Shown here: positions 1 to 5,044 of the stretch, piece after piece
Position numbering within the stretch: the first letter of the stretch is position 1
How the letters are laid out: each line of letters opens with the position of its first letter
Assembly (NCBI GenBank): GCA_964583165.1
Contig: CAZOVK010000060.1
Coordinates: 1-14,267 of the forward strand
Length of the DNA: 14,267 nt
Reading direction: 5' to 3'
From: CAZOVK01 sp964583165
GTDB taxonomy: Bacteria > Bacillota > Clostridia > Lachnospirales > WRAX01
Program-made: the position numbers and the translations under genes
Notes under the pieces: generated by a model
Seen by the model: the letters and a program-made list of their open reading frames with translations, nothing else
Told to the model about the DNA's origin: nothing
Database searches by the model: none

Positions 1-47
1 ACCCCGAGAACACAAGACCTTACAAAAAGCCATGACCTGTTACTAAA

Positions 48-69
48 ACAGGGCGTGAATACGCCCTGT
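48..69 (-). terminator. Hairpin terminator ending the minus-strand immunity array
   Basis: A perfect 9-bp inverted repeat (ACAGGGCGT / ACGCCCTGT) around a 4-base loop lies 10 bases beyond the stop codon of the 80-433 gene. Read on the minus strand it is followed by TTTT. It is the expected rho-independent terminator of the minus-strand array. A near copy occurs at 2593-2614. Confidence 0.75.
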
Positions 70-79
70 CCAACTACTT

Positions 80-433
80 TTAGATTAATGCATTTTCAAT
101 ACTATCCAACCAATTTTTGTCATTGGCTGTCATCCCATCTAATCTGTCAACTAGCCAGCCCAAGTTAAATCCGAATTCATCACGGTGAAAAACGATAAAT
201 TTCCGAGTGGCATCAAGAGCCTCGTCTGTTGTCAATAATTCCCTATCTGTAACTTTTTTAACCGAATCTTTCCAATCACCCCATGCTGCTGGGTCTGCGG
301 ACATACTTTCTTCAAATAGATACGGGTCGAATCCACTTACTAGCGACGCAAAATCCTCATCCCTTGTATCCCAATAAAACACATCTAGCAAATGAAACAT
401 AGCCAAATAAGCTTGCCGAATACTTAAATTCAA
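80..433 (-). CDS. Putative immunity protein, 117 aa
   Basis: This is a small acidic soluble protein with no signal peptide or membrane segment. It is rich in Trp, Asp and Phe and has short motifs such as DPAAWGDW near residue 48. I do not recognise a named family with certainty. The start is TTG at 433, chosen because GGGAGG lies about 8 bases upstream and no in-frame ATG precedes it. Fourteen bases upstream ends an open tail (447-548) that reads like the C-terminal tip of a toxin; a small acidic gene directly after a toxin tip is the usual layout of a cognate immunity gene. A hairpin terminator follows its stop. The immunity role is inferred from size, composition and context; a free-standing hypothetical protein remains possible. 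Confidence 0.6.
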   Translation of the reverse strand: MNLSIRQAYLAMFHLLDVFYWDTRDEDFASLVSGFDPYLFEESMSADPAAWGDWKDSVKKVTDRELLTTDEALDATRKFIVFHRDEFGFNLGWLVDRLDGMTANDKNWLDSIENALI

Positions 434-446
434 AGAAAACCCTCCC

Positions 447-548
447 TTATGGCTTGACAGGTGAACTCAATCCTGTTAGTGGATTAAATATCTTCTGAAC
501 TTCTTTGAACCCTCCTTCTGTAATGATACCATTTCTCACTTTTGCCCA
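447..548 (-). pseudogene. C-terminal tip remnant of a lost polymorphic toxin
   Basis: Thirty-three codons are open between an in-frame TGA (549-551) and a TAA (447-449). The reading begins W-A-K-V-R-N-G, contains the segment GGFKEVQKIFNPLTG and ends SPVKP. There is no start codon or ribosome-binding site for it. The peptide looks like the end of a secreted toxin or nuclease domain, and the 80-433 gene follows immediately. Orphan toxin tips kept between immunity genes are common in contact-dependent and YD/LXG-type toxin loci (established pattern). The toxin family cannot be named from 33 residues, and coincidental reading frame is not excluded. Confidence 0.45.
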
Positions 549-557
549 TCAGAGAGG

Positions 558-791
558 TTACGTGCTAGTTTTTACGTGCTTCATTAGGTCAAGAAAATAT
601 TCACAGGCAGTACTTTCATCATCAAACGTTTTCAAATCACTCTTACGACCTCGTTCACTATAGTACACATCCCACTTACTATCCCGCTGCCCTATACAGT
701 AGCTCTCATTAGGCAATCCACCTGTTAAGTGATACATATCTTTTGGGACGTTGAGCCGTTCAAGCTCTACTTTTAACATGCCTACATTCAT
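558..791 (-). CDS. Small immunity-like protein, 77 aa
   Basis: A 77-residue soluble protein. A short N-terminal helix is followed by LTGGLPNESYCIG (about residues 23-35), then WDVYYSERGRKSD, then a C-terminal helix with DESTACEYF. The plan 'hydrophobic helix, GG-P-E-x-YCI strand, WxVYYSERG strand, acidic ACEYF helix' is one I associate with small immunity proteins of polymorphic toxin systems, but I cannot give the Pfam family with confidence. ATG at 791 is preferred to TTG at 794. An AAGGA lies about 10 bases upstream. It starts 15 bases after the stop of the CdiI-like gene, which indicates cotranscription. The cognate toxin is not in the window. Confidence 0.65.
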   Translation of the reverse strand: MNVGMLKVELERLNVPKDMYHLTGGLPNESYCIGQRDSKWDVYYSERGRKSDLKTFDDESTACEYFLDLMKHVKTST

Positions 792-806
792 CAAGGACCC
801 ATCCTT

Positions 807-1072
807 CTAGTGCTGTAGCGTAATGTACCCCTTTAGAATGGCAGTATTATTTTGAAATGAGTCTTTGATTTTCTGATTAGACCATTCAAAATCAAAATTG
901 CTCAACTCTAATTCATTTATAACCTTAAGCAACAGCTCAAATTTGTCATCTCTTATGGTGACATTCGATATATGAGAAACTATTAAAGCAAGTAAATCTC
1001 CATCTTGCATTTCCCCAGCAAAAGGATCTTTAAGAAATAAATCGATAGCTCTGTCAATTGCAATCTATGTTA
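807..1072 (-). pseudogene. CdiI-like immunity gene, 3' part, cut off by the IS
   Basis: This is the downstream half of an immunity gene whose 5' half is at 1927-2091. From ATG 1010 it encodes 67 aa, but the frame stays open further upstream to about 1064, adding IAIDRAIDLFLKDPFAGE, so the ATG is internal and not the true start. A TAG at 1065-1067 interrupts the frame two codons from the IS edge. Removing the IS and one TA copy joins the two halves in the same frame, giving a protein of about 142 positions with one stop. The phrase 'AIDRAIDLFLxDPFAGExxDGDLLALI' matches my memory of contact-dependent growth inhibition immunity proteins (CdiI_3-like). Family identity is from memory; the split is seen directly. 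Confidence 0.75.
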
Positions 1073-1089
1073 GATGATGTCTACACGAG
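1073..1089. repeat. Terminal inverted repeat of the IS, low-coordinate end
   Basis: GATGATGTCTACACGAG pairs with the opposite end at 1910-1926 with three mismatches. It contains the transposase stop codon. The flanking TA at 1071-1072 is one copy of the target duplication. Confidence 0.8.
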
Positions 1090-1856
1090 ATTAGCCCGAT
1101 AGGAAGCCCAAATAATGATGCAACGAATATGTAGGGAAGCAAGGAAAGAAGAAGTATTTTTAGCATAGCGCGTTGCAATGCCGCGCCACTTTTTCAAGGC
1201 CAAGAACGCATTCTCAACCAGGTGACGTAGTTTATAGATTTCTTTGTCGAAGTGACGCTGTTCTTTGCGATTTTTTCTCGGTGGAATTACAGGTTCCATG
1301 CCGTTTTTCTTTGCTGCTAAGATAATAGCATCGGAGTCATAGCCCTTATCTCCCAACAAATAATCAGCATCCATGCCTTCAATCAATTTTTCTCCAAGTT
1401 GGCAATCCGCAACGGTACCTGAAGTAATAAATATTCGGACTGGACGACCAAACGCATCCACGGCCAAATGTATTTTCGAGTTAAGCCCCGTTTTGTGCGT
1501 TCCATATCTTGGTTGCCTCCGACCGCACCAGACGCGTCGGGATGTACCTTGACATGGCTCGCATCAATCATCAACCAAACATAATCTTCATTATCTATCA
1601 ATAATTCCAACAATTTTTCCCATGTTCCGTTATCACGCCAGCGACGAAATCGTTGATGAACTGTACCCCATTTGCCGTAGTCTGACGGCAAATCCCGCCA
1701 TGGTGCCCCAGTGCGTAAAATCCAGAAGACGGCATTGATAAATTTGCGATTGTCTTTTGCTACACCGCCCCATTGCCCGGCCTGCCCAGGCAAATGCGAT
1801 GAAAGCAAAGCCCAGATTTCGTCTGATATGTCGTGCCGATGATAGTCTGCTTCCAT
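1081..1856 (-). CDS. IS5-family transposase (orfAB, made by -1 frameshift)
   Basis: OrfA runs from ATG 1856 (GCGAGG about 7 bases upstream) to 1383 and holds the N-terminal DUF4096-type domain, with WRDLP near residue 53 and the first catalytic Asp in LMIDAS (D98). OrfB, in the -1 frame down to the TAG at 1081-1083, supplies the second Asp in LGDKGYDS (D170) and the Glu in HLVENAF (E215). The frames meet at an AAAA run (1491-1494): slipping back one base on the AAA Lys codon joins ...ERTK to TGLNSKIHLAVDAFG, the expected continuous family sequence. The fused product is 258 aa, normal for this group. It catalyses cut-and-paste type transposition of its own element. The stop codon lies within the terminal inverted repeat. 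Confidence 0.88.
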
Positions 1857-1909
1857 AAGATAACCTCGCCATTTTCTTTTATCATAGCACAAACAAAGTC
1901 CTTTGTCAA

Positions 1910-1926
1910 CTCATGTAGACACTATC
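1910..1926. repeat. Terminal inverted repeat of the IS, high-coordinate end
   Basis: On the minus strand it reads GATAGTGTCTACATGAG, matching the other end at 14 of 17 positions. The adjacent TA at 1927-1928 is the second copy of the target duplication. Confidence 0.8.
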
Positions 1927-2091
1927 TAGAATATCTTGACGTAACATTTTCGTAACGTCTATAACATTCAATTCATTAGTAGTCTTATCAACAAGAACGT
2001 TGTACCAGTTGATGAGTCCACTAGTAAAACCCGACCTATCATAATCAAGACGGTAAGCATTTCTTAACGAATTTCTTCTATTTGTACTCAT
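1927..2091 (-). pseudogene. CdiI-like immunity gene, 5' part, cut off by the IS
   Basis: This is the N-terminal 55 codons of the gene continued at 807-1072. It begins at ATG 2091 with an excellent ribosome-binding site, GGAGG six bases upstream. Key segments are RRNSLRNAYRLDYD, SGFTSGLINWYN, and the ending VTKMLRQDIL. After the CTA codon at 1929-1927 the frame runs into the IS, adding six foreign residues before a stop. The segment order 'SLRxAYRLDY...GLINWYN...DVxKMLRQ' is what I recall from contact-dependent growth inhibition immunity proteins, which bind and neutralise a cognate toxin tip in the cytoplasm. It is the first gene of the minus-strand array, with a candidate promoter at 2364-2406. 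Confidence 0.75.
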
Positions 2092-2363
2092 TTAATACCT
2101 CCAAAGTCTCTGTATCTTAGGCTACATCCTATAGAATTACGAAGCGTTAAAGAGCGGCTTTACGATTAGAACGATCTGATATCGAGACAATAAAGACCCC
2201 TTCACCCATGTCTGGCACATTGGTATTCCTTGGTTTCTGTAATAATATCTACTCCCTTCATTCGATATCAGGTAATTTGTAGTTTATTTGGTCTACATTT
2301 AGAATTTTCACTTGATTTTCTGAGGTCAACCGGTAATGCGAGTATCTCTATCCTCATACCTAT

Positions 2364-2406
2364 ACTGTACAATACTGCCGCTCATATGTCAATATGACTT
2401 AGTCAT
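2364..2406 (-). promoter_or_regulatory. Candidate promoter with overlapping palindromes for the immunity array
   Basis: On the minus strand a perfect TTGACA (-35, positions 2392-2387) is followed after 17 bases by TACAGT (-10, 2369-2364). Directly upstream of the -35 is the perfect palindrome ATGACT-T-AGTCAT (2394-2406), and GTCA-ATA-TGAC (2388-2398) overlaps the -35 box itself. The stacked TGAC/GTCA units look like an operator for a dimeric regulator. The predicted transcript has a leader of about 265 bases before the ATG at 2091. Seen by eye only; regulator unknown. Confidence 0.5.
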
Positions 2407-2451
2407 GTTGCACAAATTACCGAATTAATTCGCACTTTAAGTAAATGCTTC

Positions 2452-2490
2452 AATTATATCACCTTATAACAGATTTTCGGTTGATATAAT
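2452..2490. repeat. Inverted repeat, near perfect
   Basis: AATTATATCACC (2452-2463) pairs with GGTTGATATAAT (2479-2490), with one extra T in the right arm and a loop of about 15 bases. It is AT-rich, with no U-tract after it. It may be an operator or a cruciform-prone site; function unknown. Confidence 0.35.
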
Positions 2491-2592
2491 GCATATTTTT
2501 CTGTAGGTTAATCGCTACATTCCATTCAATCTGATTCCAAAAAATCAATAAATCAGATATATATTATGGAAGCCCGAACGTAAGTCAAAAAA

Positions 2593-2614
2593 ACAGAGCG
2601 TATACACGCCCTGT
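2593..2614 (-). terminator. Second copy of the array-type terminator
   Basis: ACAGAGCGT / ACGCCCTGT form a 9-bp stem with one mismatch around ATAC. Read on the minus strand it is followed by seven T residues, a textbook rho-independent terminator. It shares TGGACAGGGCGT, and after the loop ACGC-CTGTTTT, with the terminator at 48-69. It lies 3 bases beyond the stop of the gene tail at 2618-2689. Confidence 0.75.
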
Positions 2615-2617
2615 CCA

Positions 2618-2689
2618 TTATTTAGATTTTGTCATGGATAAGATATAGTATCGGTAGCTTTCCATAATATCATCCCTATGACCGCAACT
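2618..2689 (-). pseudogene. C-terminal tail of a lost minus-strand gene
   Basis: Twenty-three codons (reading SCGHRDDIMESYRYYI then LSMTKSK) end in TAA immediately before a strong terminator on the same strand. A TAG lies directly upstream in frame and there is no start site. The position before a terminator homologous to the one behind the 80-433 gene suggests it is the end of another lost cassette gene. The protein family is not recognisable from so short a piece. Confidence 0.35.
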
Positions 2690-2720
2690 CTAAGATGGGG
2701 CAGTTATGCATGTCAAAAGT

Positions 2721-2869
2721 GGCACTGCAATCCACATTCATGTGAAAATGCATCTTTGCCGAATGGTTTGCGCGTCTGGTTATGAGTTGGCAAGTGCGCC
2801 GGAATTGGAGTTGCACTCAATAAAGTTGAAAATCGCTATATCACAGAAATATGGGTGCCTATTGAATAA
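2721..2869 (+). pseudogene. Decayed GyrI-like effector-binding domain (AraC-regulator C-terminus)
   Basis: Three reading frames together give the end of a GyrI-like/AraC effector-binding domain: ALQSTFM then K-C-IFAEWFA in one frame (with a TGA between), SGYELASAPELEL in the next, and NKVENRYITEIWVPIE plus TAA in the third. The order 'LQ-x-IFAEW-x-SGYELxxxPELE...YxxEIWxPI' closes the family domain, usually found alone or after an AraC-type DNA-binding domain. At least two frameshifts and one stop break it, and the N-terminal part is missing. An intact terminator follows at 2906-2937. A single plus-strand frame across 2706-2972 exists only because one frame happens to stay open through the wreck. 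Confidence 0.7.
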
Positions 2870-2905
2870 AGATAGGTGGATAATAACCGAAATGACTAGA
2901 TTTCC

Positions 2906-2937
2906 CCAGCTCAGCAATACTGCTATGCTGGTTTTTT
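2906..2937 (+). terminator. Rho-independent terminator of the decayed GyrI-like gene
   Basis: CCAGC / GCTGG form the outer stem and AGCA / TGCT the inner stem around ATAC, followed by six T residues. It lies 36 bases beyond the TAA of the decayed gene and probably once ended its transcript. Confidence 0.75.
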
Positions 2938-3027
2938 GTCACCCCATCCCATGCTCGTTATCCCACGCATGACCTTGTATGGTGCTTATGGCATGGGCAG
3001 ATTTCATTCATTGATTCAGATTGTTTT

Positions 3028-3056
3028 TTGATTTTTTGGTTGACTTGTGGTAAAGT
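3028..3056 (+). promoter_or_regulatory. Weak candidate promoter for the SpoIIM-like gene
   Basis: TTGATT (3028-3033) and TAAAGT (3051-3056) are separated by 17 bases, each matching four of six consensus positions. An alternative -35, TTGACT at 3040-3045, has no good -10 at standard distance. Confidence 0.3.
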
Positions 3057-3177
3057 ATATGTTTAAGAAAATATAGCCTTGAGCTTTAGTAAGTTAAGCT
3101 TTTTTTGGATAAGGTATTTCTTGTTTTTTGTAAGAAAGGGTTGGTGTATAATGCTACAAATGATTAGGAGAAGTTTA

Positions 3178-3777
3178 ATGAATGAAACTGTGTTTATTAG
3201 GATATTATCTTGCTTTGTTCTATTCATTATTGTTTTCAACCTATTTGTTGTTATAAGTTTTTATCTGTTACCTCAGGGTTTCTTACTATCGAAGAATGCA
3301 GTATTGGATTGGGAAACTCCCAACAATGTGTGGAATGCCTGCTTTCAGATATTTACCTTCAATCTCTTATCTGTAGCCTGCATTGTATTTGCTAATTTCT
3401 TCGCATTTCCAAGCAAAAAGAATCCGTTTGTTTCATTGGGCTATTATTTACTATTTATTCAATACACATTGAACGCAATTACACTCGGAACATGGTCATT
3501 CACGGCTGTAAAATTTATAGAGCCGGCATTAATTAATAGGGTTTTTAGAACCTTTAATCTTACTCGTGCCGGAATATGGGAAATGATTGGTCAGTTGTTA
3601 ATCGCGTCTGCAACTGCGAGGATAGCTATCTCTAGACAGAATAACATCGATGTCTATAACCATAAGTTGAAAAAACAGCTATTATCTAGAACTGAAATAG
3701 TTGCGATTATCATTGGCTTTTTCCTAATGATTATAGGGGCTTATATTGAAAGTCAACATATTATTGCTGGTTCTTAG
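3178..3777 (+). CDS. SpoIIM-like (DUF95) integral membrane protein, 199 aa
   Basis: A very hydrophobic protein with clear membrane segments at about residues 9-31, 58-77, 85-108 and 174-192, and a further amphipathic/hydrophobic stretch near 132-150. Three features recall SpoIIM/DUF95 membrane proteins: the segment LTRAGIWEMIGQLLIA (128-143), which matches the family's 'PHGxxEIxxxxIA' signature in spacing and the Glu; an Asn-led second membrane helix; and the closing Tyr-Ile-Glu-Ser. The family includes the forespore engulfment protein SpoIIM and many non-sporulation homologues beside transporters. Start ATG 3178 is chosen because AGGAG sits seven bases upstream; longer versions from 3151 or 3079 lack this. 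It stands alone between two pseudogenes. A role cannot be assigned. Confidence 0.55.
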   Translation: MNETVFIRILSCFVLFIIVFNLFVVISFYLLPQGFLLSKNAVLDWETPNNVWNACFQIFTFNLLSVACIVFANFFAFPSKKNPFVSLGYYLLFIQYTLNAITLGTWSFTAVKFIEPALINRVFRTFNLTRAGIWEMIGQLLIASATARIAISRQNNIDVYNHKLKKQLLSRTEIVAIIIGFFLMIIGAYIESQHIIAGS

Positions 3778-3778
3778 A

Positions 3779-3835
3779 CTCTTGTAAGTGAATAACATTT
3801 CCACTTATAATGACTGCCATCACAGCTTACAAGAG
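3779..3835. repeat. Long-range inverted repeat after the SpoIIM-like gene
   Basis: CTCTTGTAAG (3779-3788) and CTTACAAGAG (3826-3835) are perfectly complementary over 10 bp across a 37-base loop. Inside, TAAGTG and CACTTA can add a competing stem. The first arm starts one base after the SpoIIM-like stop codon. No T-tract follows, so it is not a standard terminator. It may stabilise the transcript end or mark an excision scar. Confidence 0.45.
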
Positions 3836-3849
3836 AGAATAAATAATTT

Positions 3850-3987
3850 ATGTACGGGTTTGTCCGCGTAGGTGGACGAGCAAAGGATTTTGAAGCGGCC
3901 ATAATGCCCCTATCTGACTGCGGTCTGGTTCAGAAGGTCAACCGTATATCGCCCCCCCTCTTCCTCTTCGCACTTATGAAAATTTGA
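3850..3987 (+). pseudogene. Fragment of a DUF4143-type AAA ATPase
   Basis: A 45-codon frame reads FVRVGGRAKDFEAAI, then LSDCGLVQKVNRIS-PP, before TGA. This matches the phrase 'KKGARAKEFExAIxWLxDCGLVxKVxRISKPxxPL' in the DUF4143 region of the widespread stand-alone AAA ATPases (family length about 400 aa). Only this internal piece remains. The ATPase core with its Walker motifs is absent, and after PP the frame departs from the family, which suggests a frameshift. The family call is from memory but the matching segment is long and ordered. No ribosome-binding site precedes the ATG, so expression is unlikely. Confidence 0.7.
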
Positions 3988-4153
3988 TTACTTTTATACC
4001 GACTATGGCAGGCTAAAAATAGAAGAGTGACTTGTTAACCCACGCTCTACGCTGTTGAAAAAATCAAGTAAGCGACTCTCTCTGCAATTTAGGAAATTAT
4101 ATCTGCTAATATATGTAATCATAAAATATTTAACGTTTATCATTAAATAATAC
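3988..4153. other. AT-rich intergenic stretch before the DUF2975 promoter
   Basis: I see no coding remnant or structured RNA here. A minus-strand frame across 4003-4299 overlaps the promoter and the start of the DUF2975 gene and has no family resemblance, so it is not called. Confidence 0.5.
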
Positions 4154-4182
4154 TTGACAAACATACTCATATCATATATAAT
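4154..4182 (+). promoter_or_regulatory. Consensus sigma-A promoter
   Basis: TTGACA (4154-4159) and TATAAT (4177-4182) are both perfect and separated by the ideal 17 bases. Transcription should begin near 4189, leaving a leader of about 20 bases before ATG 4211, with GGAGG at 4200-4204. A promoter this strong is usually held in check by a repressor. The XRE protein encoded in the same transcript is the obvious candidate, but I see no clean palindrome over the promoter. Confidence 0.85.
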
Positions 4183-4210
4183 CATACTACAAACTACTTG
4201 GAGGTAGAGT

Positions 4211-4828
4211 ATGGAGAAGTTAATGAAATACGCCGGCATTATCGATAACTTTCTAAAAGTCATTTGGTTTATCCTTATAGGGGCGAGTATCGCAGGCATA
4301 ATCGCAACCCTAGTCGGAACAATCGCAACACAATCAAGCGCGTTGTCATCAGCAGTAGACCTCGGTCAATCCACGATAACAAGCGGGCTTTTGAAAATCT
4401 GGTTACATCAGTCAGTTATTACAGCAGATAATTTGCGTGTGCTATTTATAGCGACGGCCGTCGAGATTTTCTTTTCTGCGGTTATCATGTTACTAATGAT
4501 ACGGCAATTGAGGGGCATAGTCCGCACTATGAAAGATGGGCGACCATTCGGAGAAGAAGTACCAAGCAAGATTCGCAAGCTTGCATATATCATTTTTGTC
4601 TATGCGCTGGTTACGCCGTTAATAGATATGCTACCAAATTTCTTTCTATATCGCCTCTATGACATTGAGCGCGTATTGTTAACCTCACCGTTAATCGAGA
4701 AAGTGCAACTCAAAATGAGTTATGACTGGAATCTAATGACGCTGTTAATCGGTTTCGGTGTCATTCTCCTTTCTTTCGTCTTTGAATACGGCGCAAAGCT
4801 TCAACAGCAGTCTGACGAAACACTGTGA
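4211..4828 (+). CDS. DUF2975 family membrane protein, 205 aa
   Basis: Four membrane segments are visible at about residues 15-38, 77-97, 122-142 and 174-194. Charged connecting stretches include RTMKDGRPFGEEVPSKIRKLAY (about 105-126), where the 'G-x-PF-x-x-x-x-x-x-x-IR-x-L' arrangement is the typical DUF2975 signature. Members are found in Bacillota immediately upstream of a small YozG-like XRE regulator, exactly as here: the next gene begins 8 bases after the stop and its GAGG ribosome-binding site overlaps this stop. ATG 4211 has GGAGG six bases upstream. The biochemical role of DUF2975 is not established; a membrane partner or antagonist of the adjacent regulator is a reasonable guess. Confidence 0.85.
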   Translation: MEKLMKYAGIIDNFLKVIWFILIGASIAGIIATLVGTIATQSSALSSAVDLGQSTITSGLLKIWLHQSVITADNLRVLFIATAVEIFFSAVIMLLMIRQLRGIVRTMKDGRPFGEEVPSKIRKLAYIIFVYALVTPLIDMLPNFFLYRLYDIERVLLTSPLIEKVQLKMSYDWNLMTLLIGFGVILLSFVFEYGAKLQQQSDETL

Positions 4829-4836
4829 GGTAAGAA

Positions 4837-5043
4837 ATGATTATCCTACGCCTTGACCGCGTAATGGCGGACAGAAAAATCTCCCTAAAAGAACTCGCCG
4901 AGAGGGTTGGCATTTCAAATGTCAACCTCTCAAACATAAAAACAGGCAAAATCAGTGCGATTCGCTTTTCAACACTTGAAGCAATCTGTGATGTACTCGA
5001 TTGTCAGCCCGGCGATATTCTTGAATACAAAAAAGGTGATTAG
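4837..5043 (+). CDS. YozG-like XRE/Cro-type transcriptional regulator, 68 aa
   Basis: The whole protein is one helix-turn-helix domain of the Cro/CI type. LKELAERVGISNVNLSNIK (about 18-36) forms helices 2 and 3, and FSTLEAICDVLDCQPGDILEY (about 44-64) is the C-terminal signature of the YozG subgroup. It has no sensing domain. Proteins of this subgroup are almost always paired with DUF2975, which precedes it. The response-regulator start follows one base after its stop, so it is cotranscribed. It probably binds DNA as a dimer and may control the promoter at 4154-4182; that target is inference. Confidence 0.9.
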   Translation: MIILRLDRVMADRKISLKELAERVGISNVNLSNIKTGKISAIRFSTLEAICDVLDCQPGDILEYKKGD

Positions 5044-5044
5044 C

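Larger units (their letters stand above)
1073..1926 (-). mobile_element. IS5-family insertion sequence, IS427-type, 854 bp
   Basis: The element carries one DDE transposase in two overlapping frames on the minus strand. Its ends are imperfect inverted repeats: GATGATGTCTACACGAG at 1073-1089 and, read on the minus strand, GATAGTGTCTACATGAG at 1926-1910 (14 of 17 identical). Both ends are flanked by TA (1071-1072 and 1927-1928), a 2-bp target duplication typical of IS427-type elements. The boundary is supported independently: deleting the element plus one TA restores the reading frame of the interrupted immunity gene. Size, two-frame organisation and N-terminal domain all fit the IS427 subgroup. 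No inactivating change is visible apart from the frameshift that such elements normally use. Confidence 0.88.
2101..2617. other. Leader and intergenic stretch upstream of the immunity array
   Basis: There is no intact gene here. Apart from the minus-strand promoter (2364-2406), inverted repeat (2452-2490) and terminator (2593-2614), the minus strand from 2357 to 2202 reads as 29 codons (beginning MRIEILALP), one TGA (2268-2270), and 21 more codons ending EYQCARHG. No ribosome-binding site precedes it. It may be a gene remnant or chance. The rest is AT-rich and shows nothing I can interpret. Confidence 0.5.

Noticed and set aside
1..47. A minus-strand ORF starting near 33 and leaving the window
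   Set aside because: Only ten codons are visible, with a poor ribosome-binding site after a terminator; not enough to support a call.
1383..1892. The transposase orfA as a complete protein from ATG 1892
   Set aside because: ATG 1856 has the ribosome-binding site and gives the family N-terminus; orfA alone lacks two of the three catalytic residues.
2706..2972. An 88-aa plus-strand open frame taken as a gene
   Set aside because: It mixes one correct-frame slice of the GyrI-like pseudogene (SGYELASAPELEL) with out-of-frame sequence and runs through the terminator at 2906-2937.
4003..4299. A 98-aa minus-strand open frame before the DUF2975 gene
   Set aside because: It overlaps the consensus promoter and DUF2975 start and encodes AT-driven composition without recognisable features.
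4955..5044. A longer response regulator beginning inside the XRE gene
   Set aside because: The extra 30 residues are XRE coding sequence read in another frame; the family start MNILFVEDD is at 5045 with its own ribosome-binding site.
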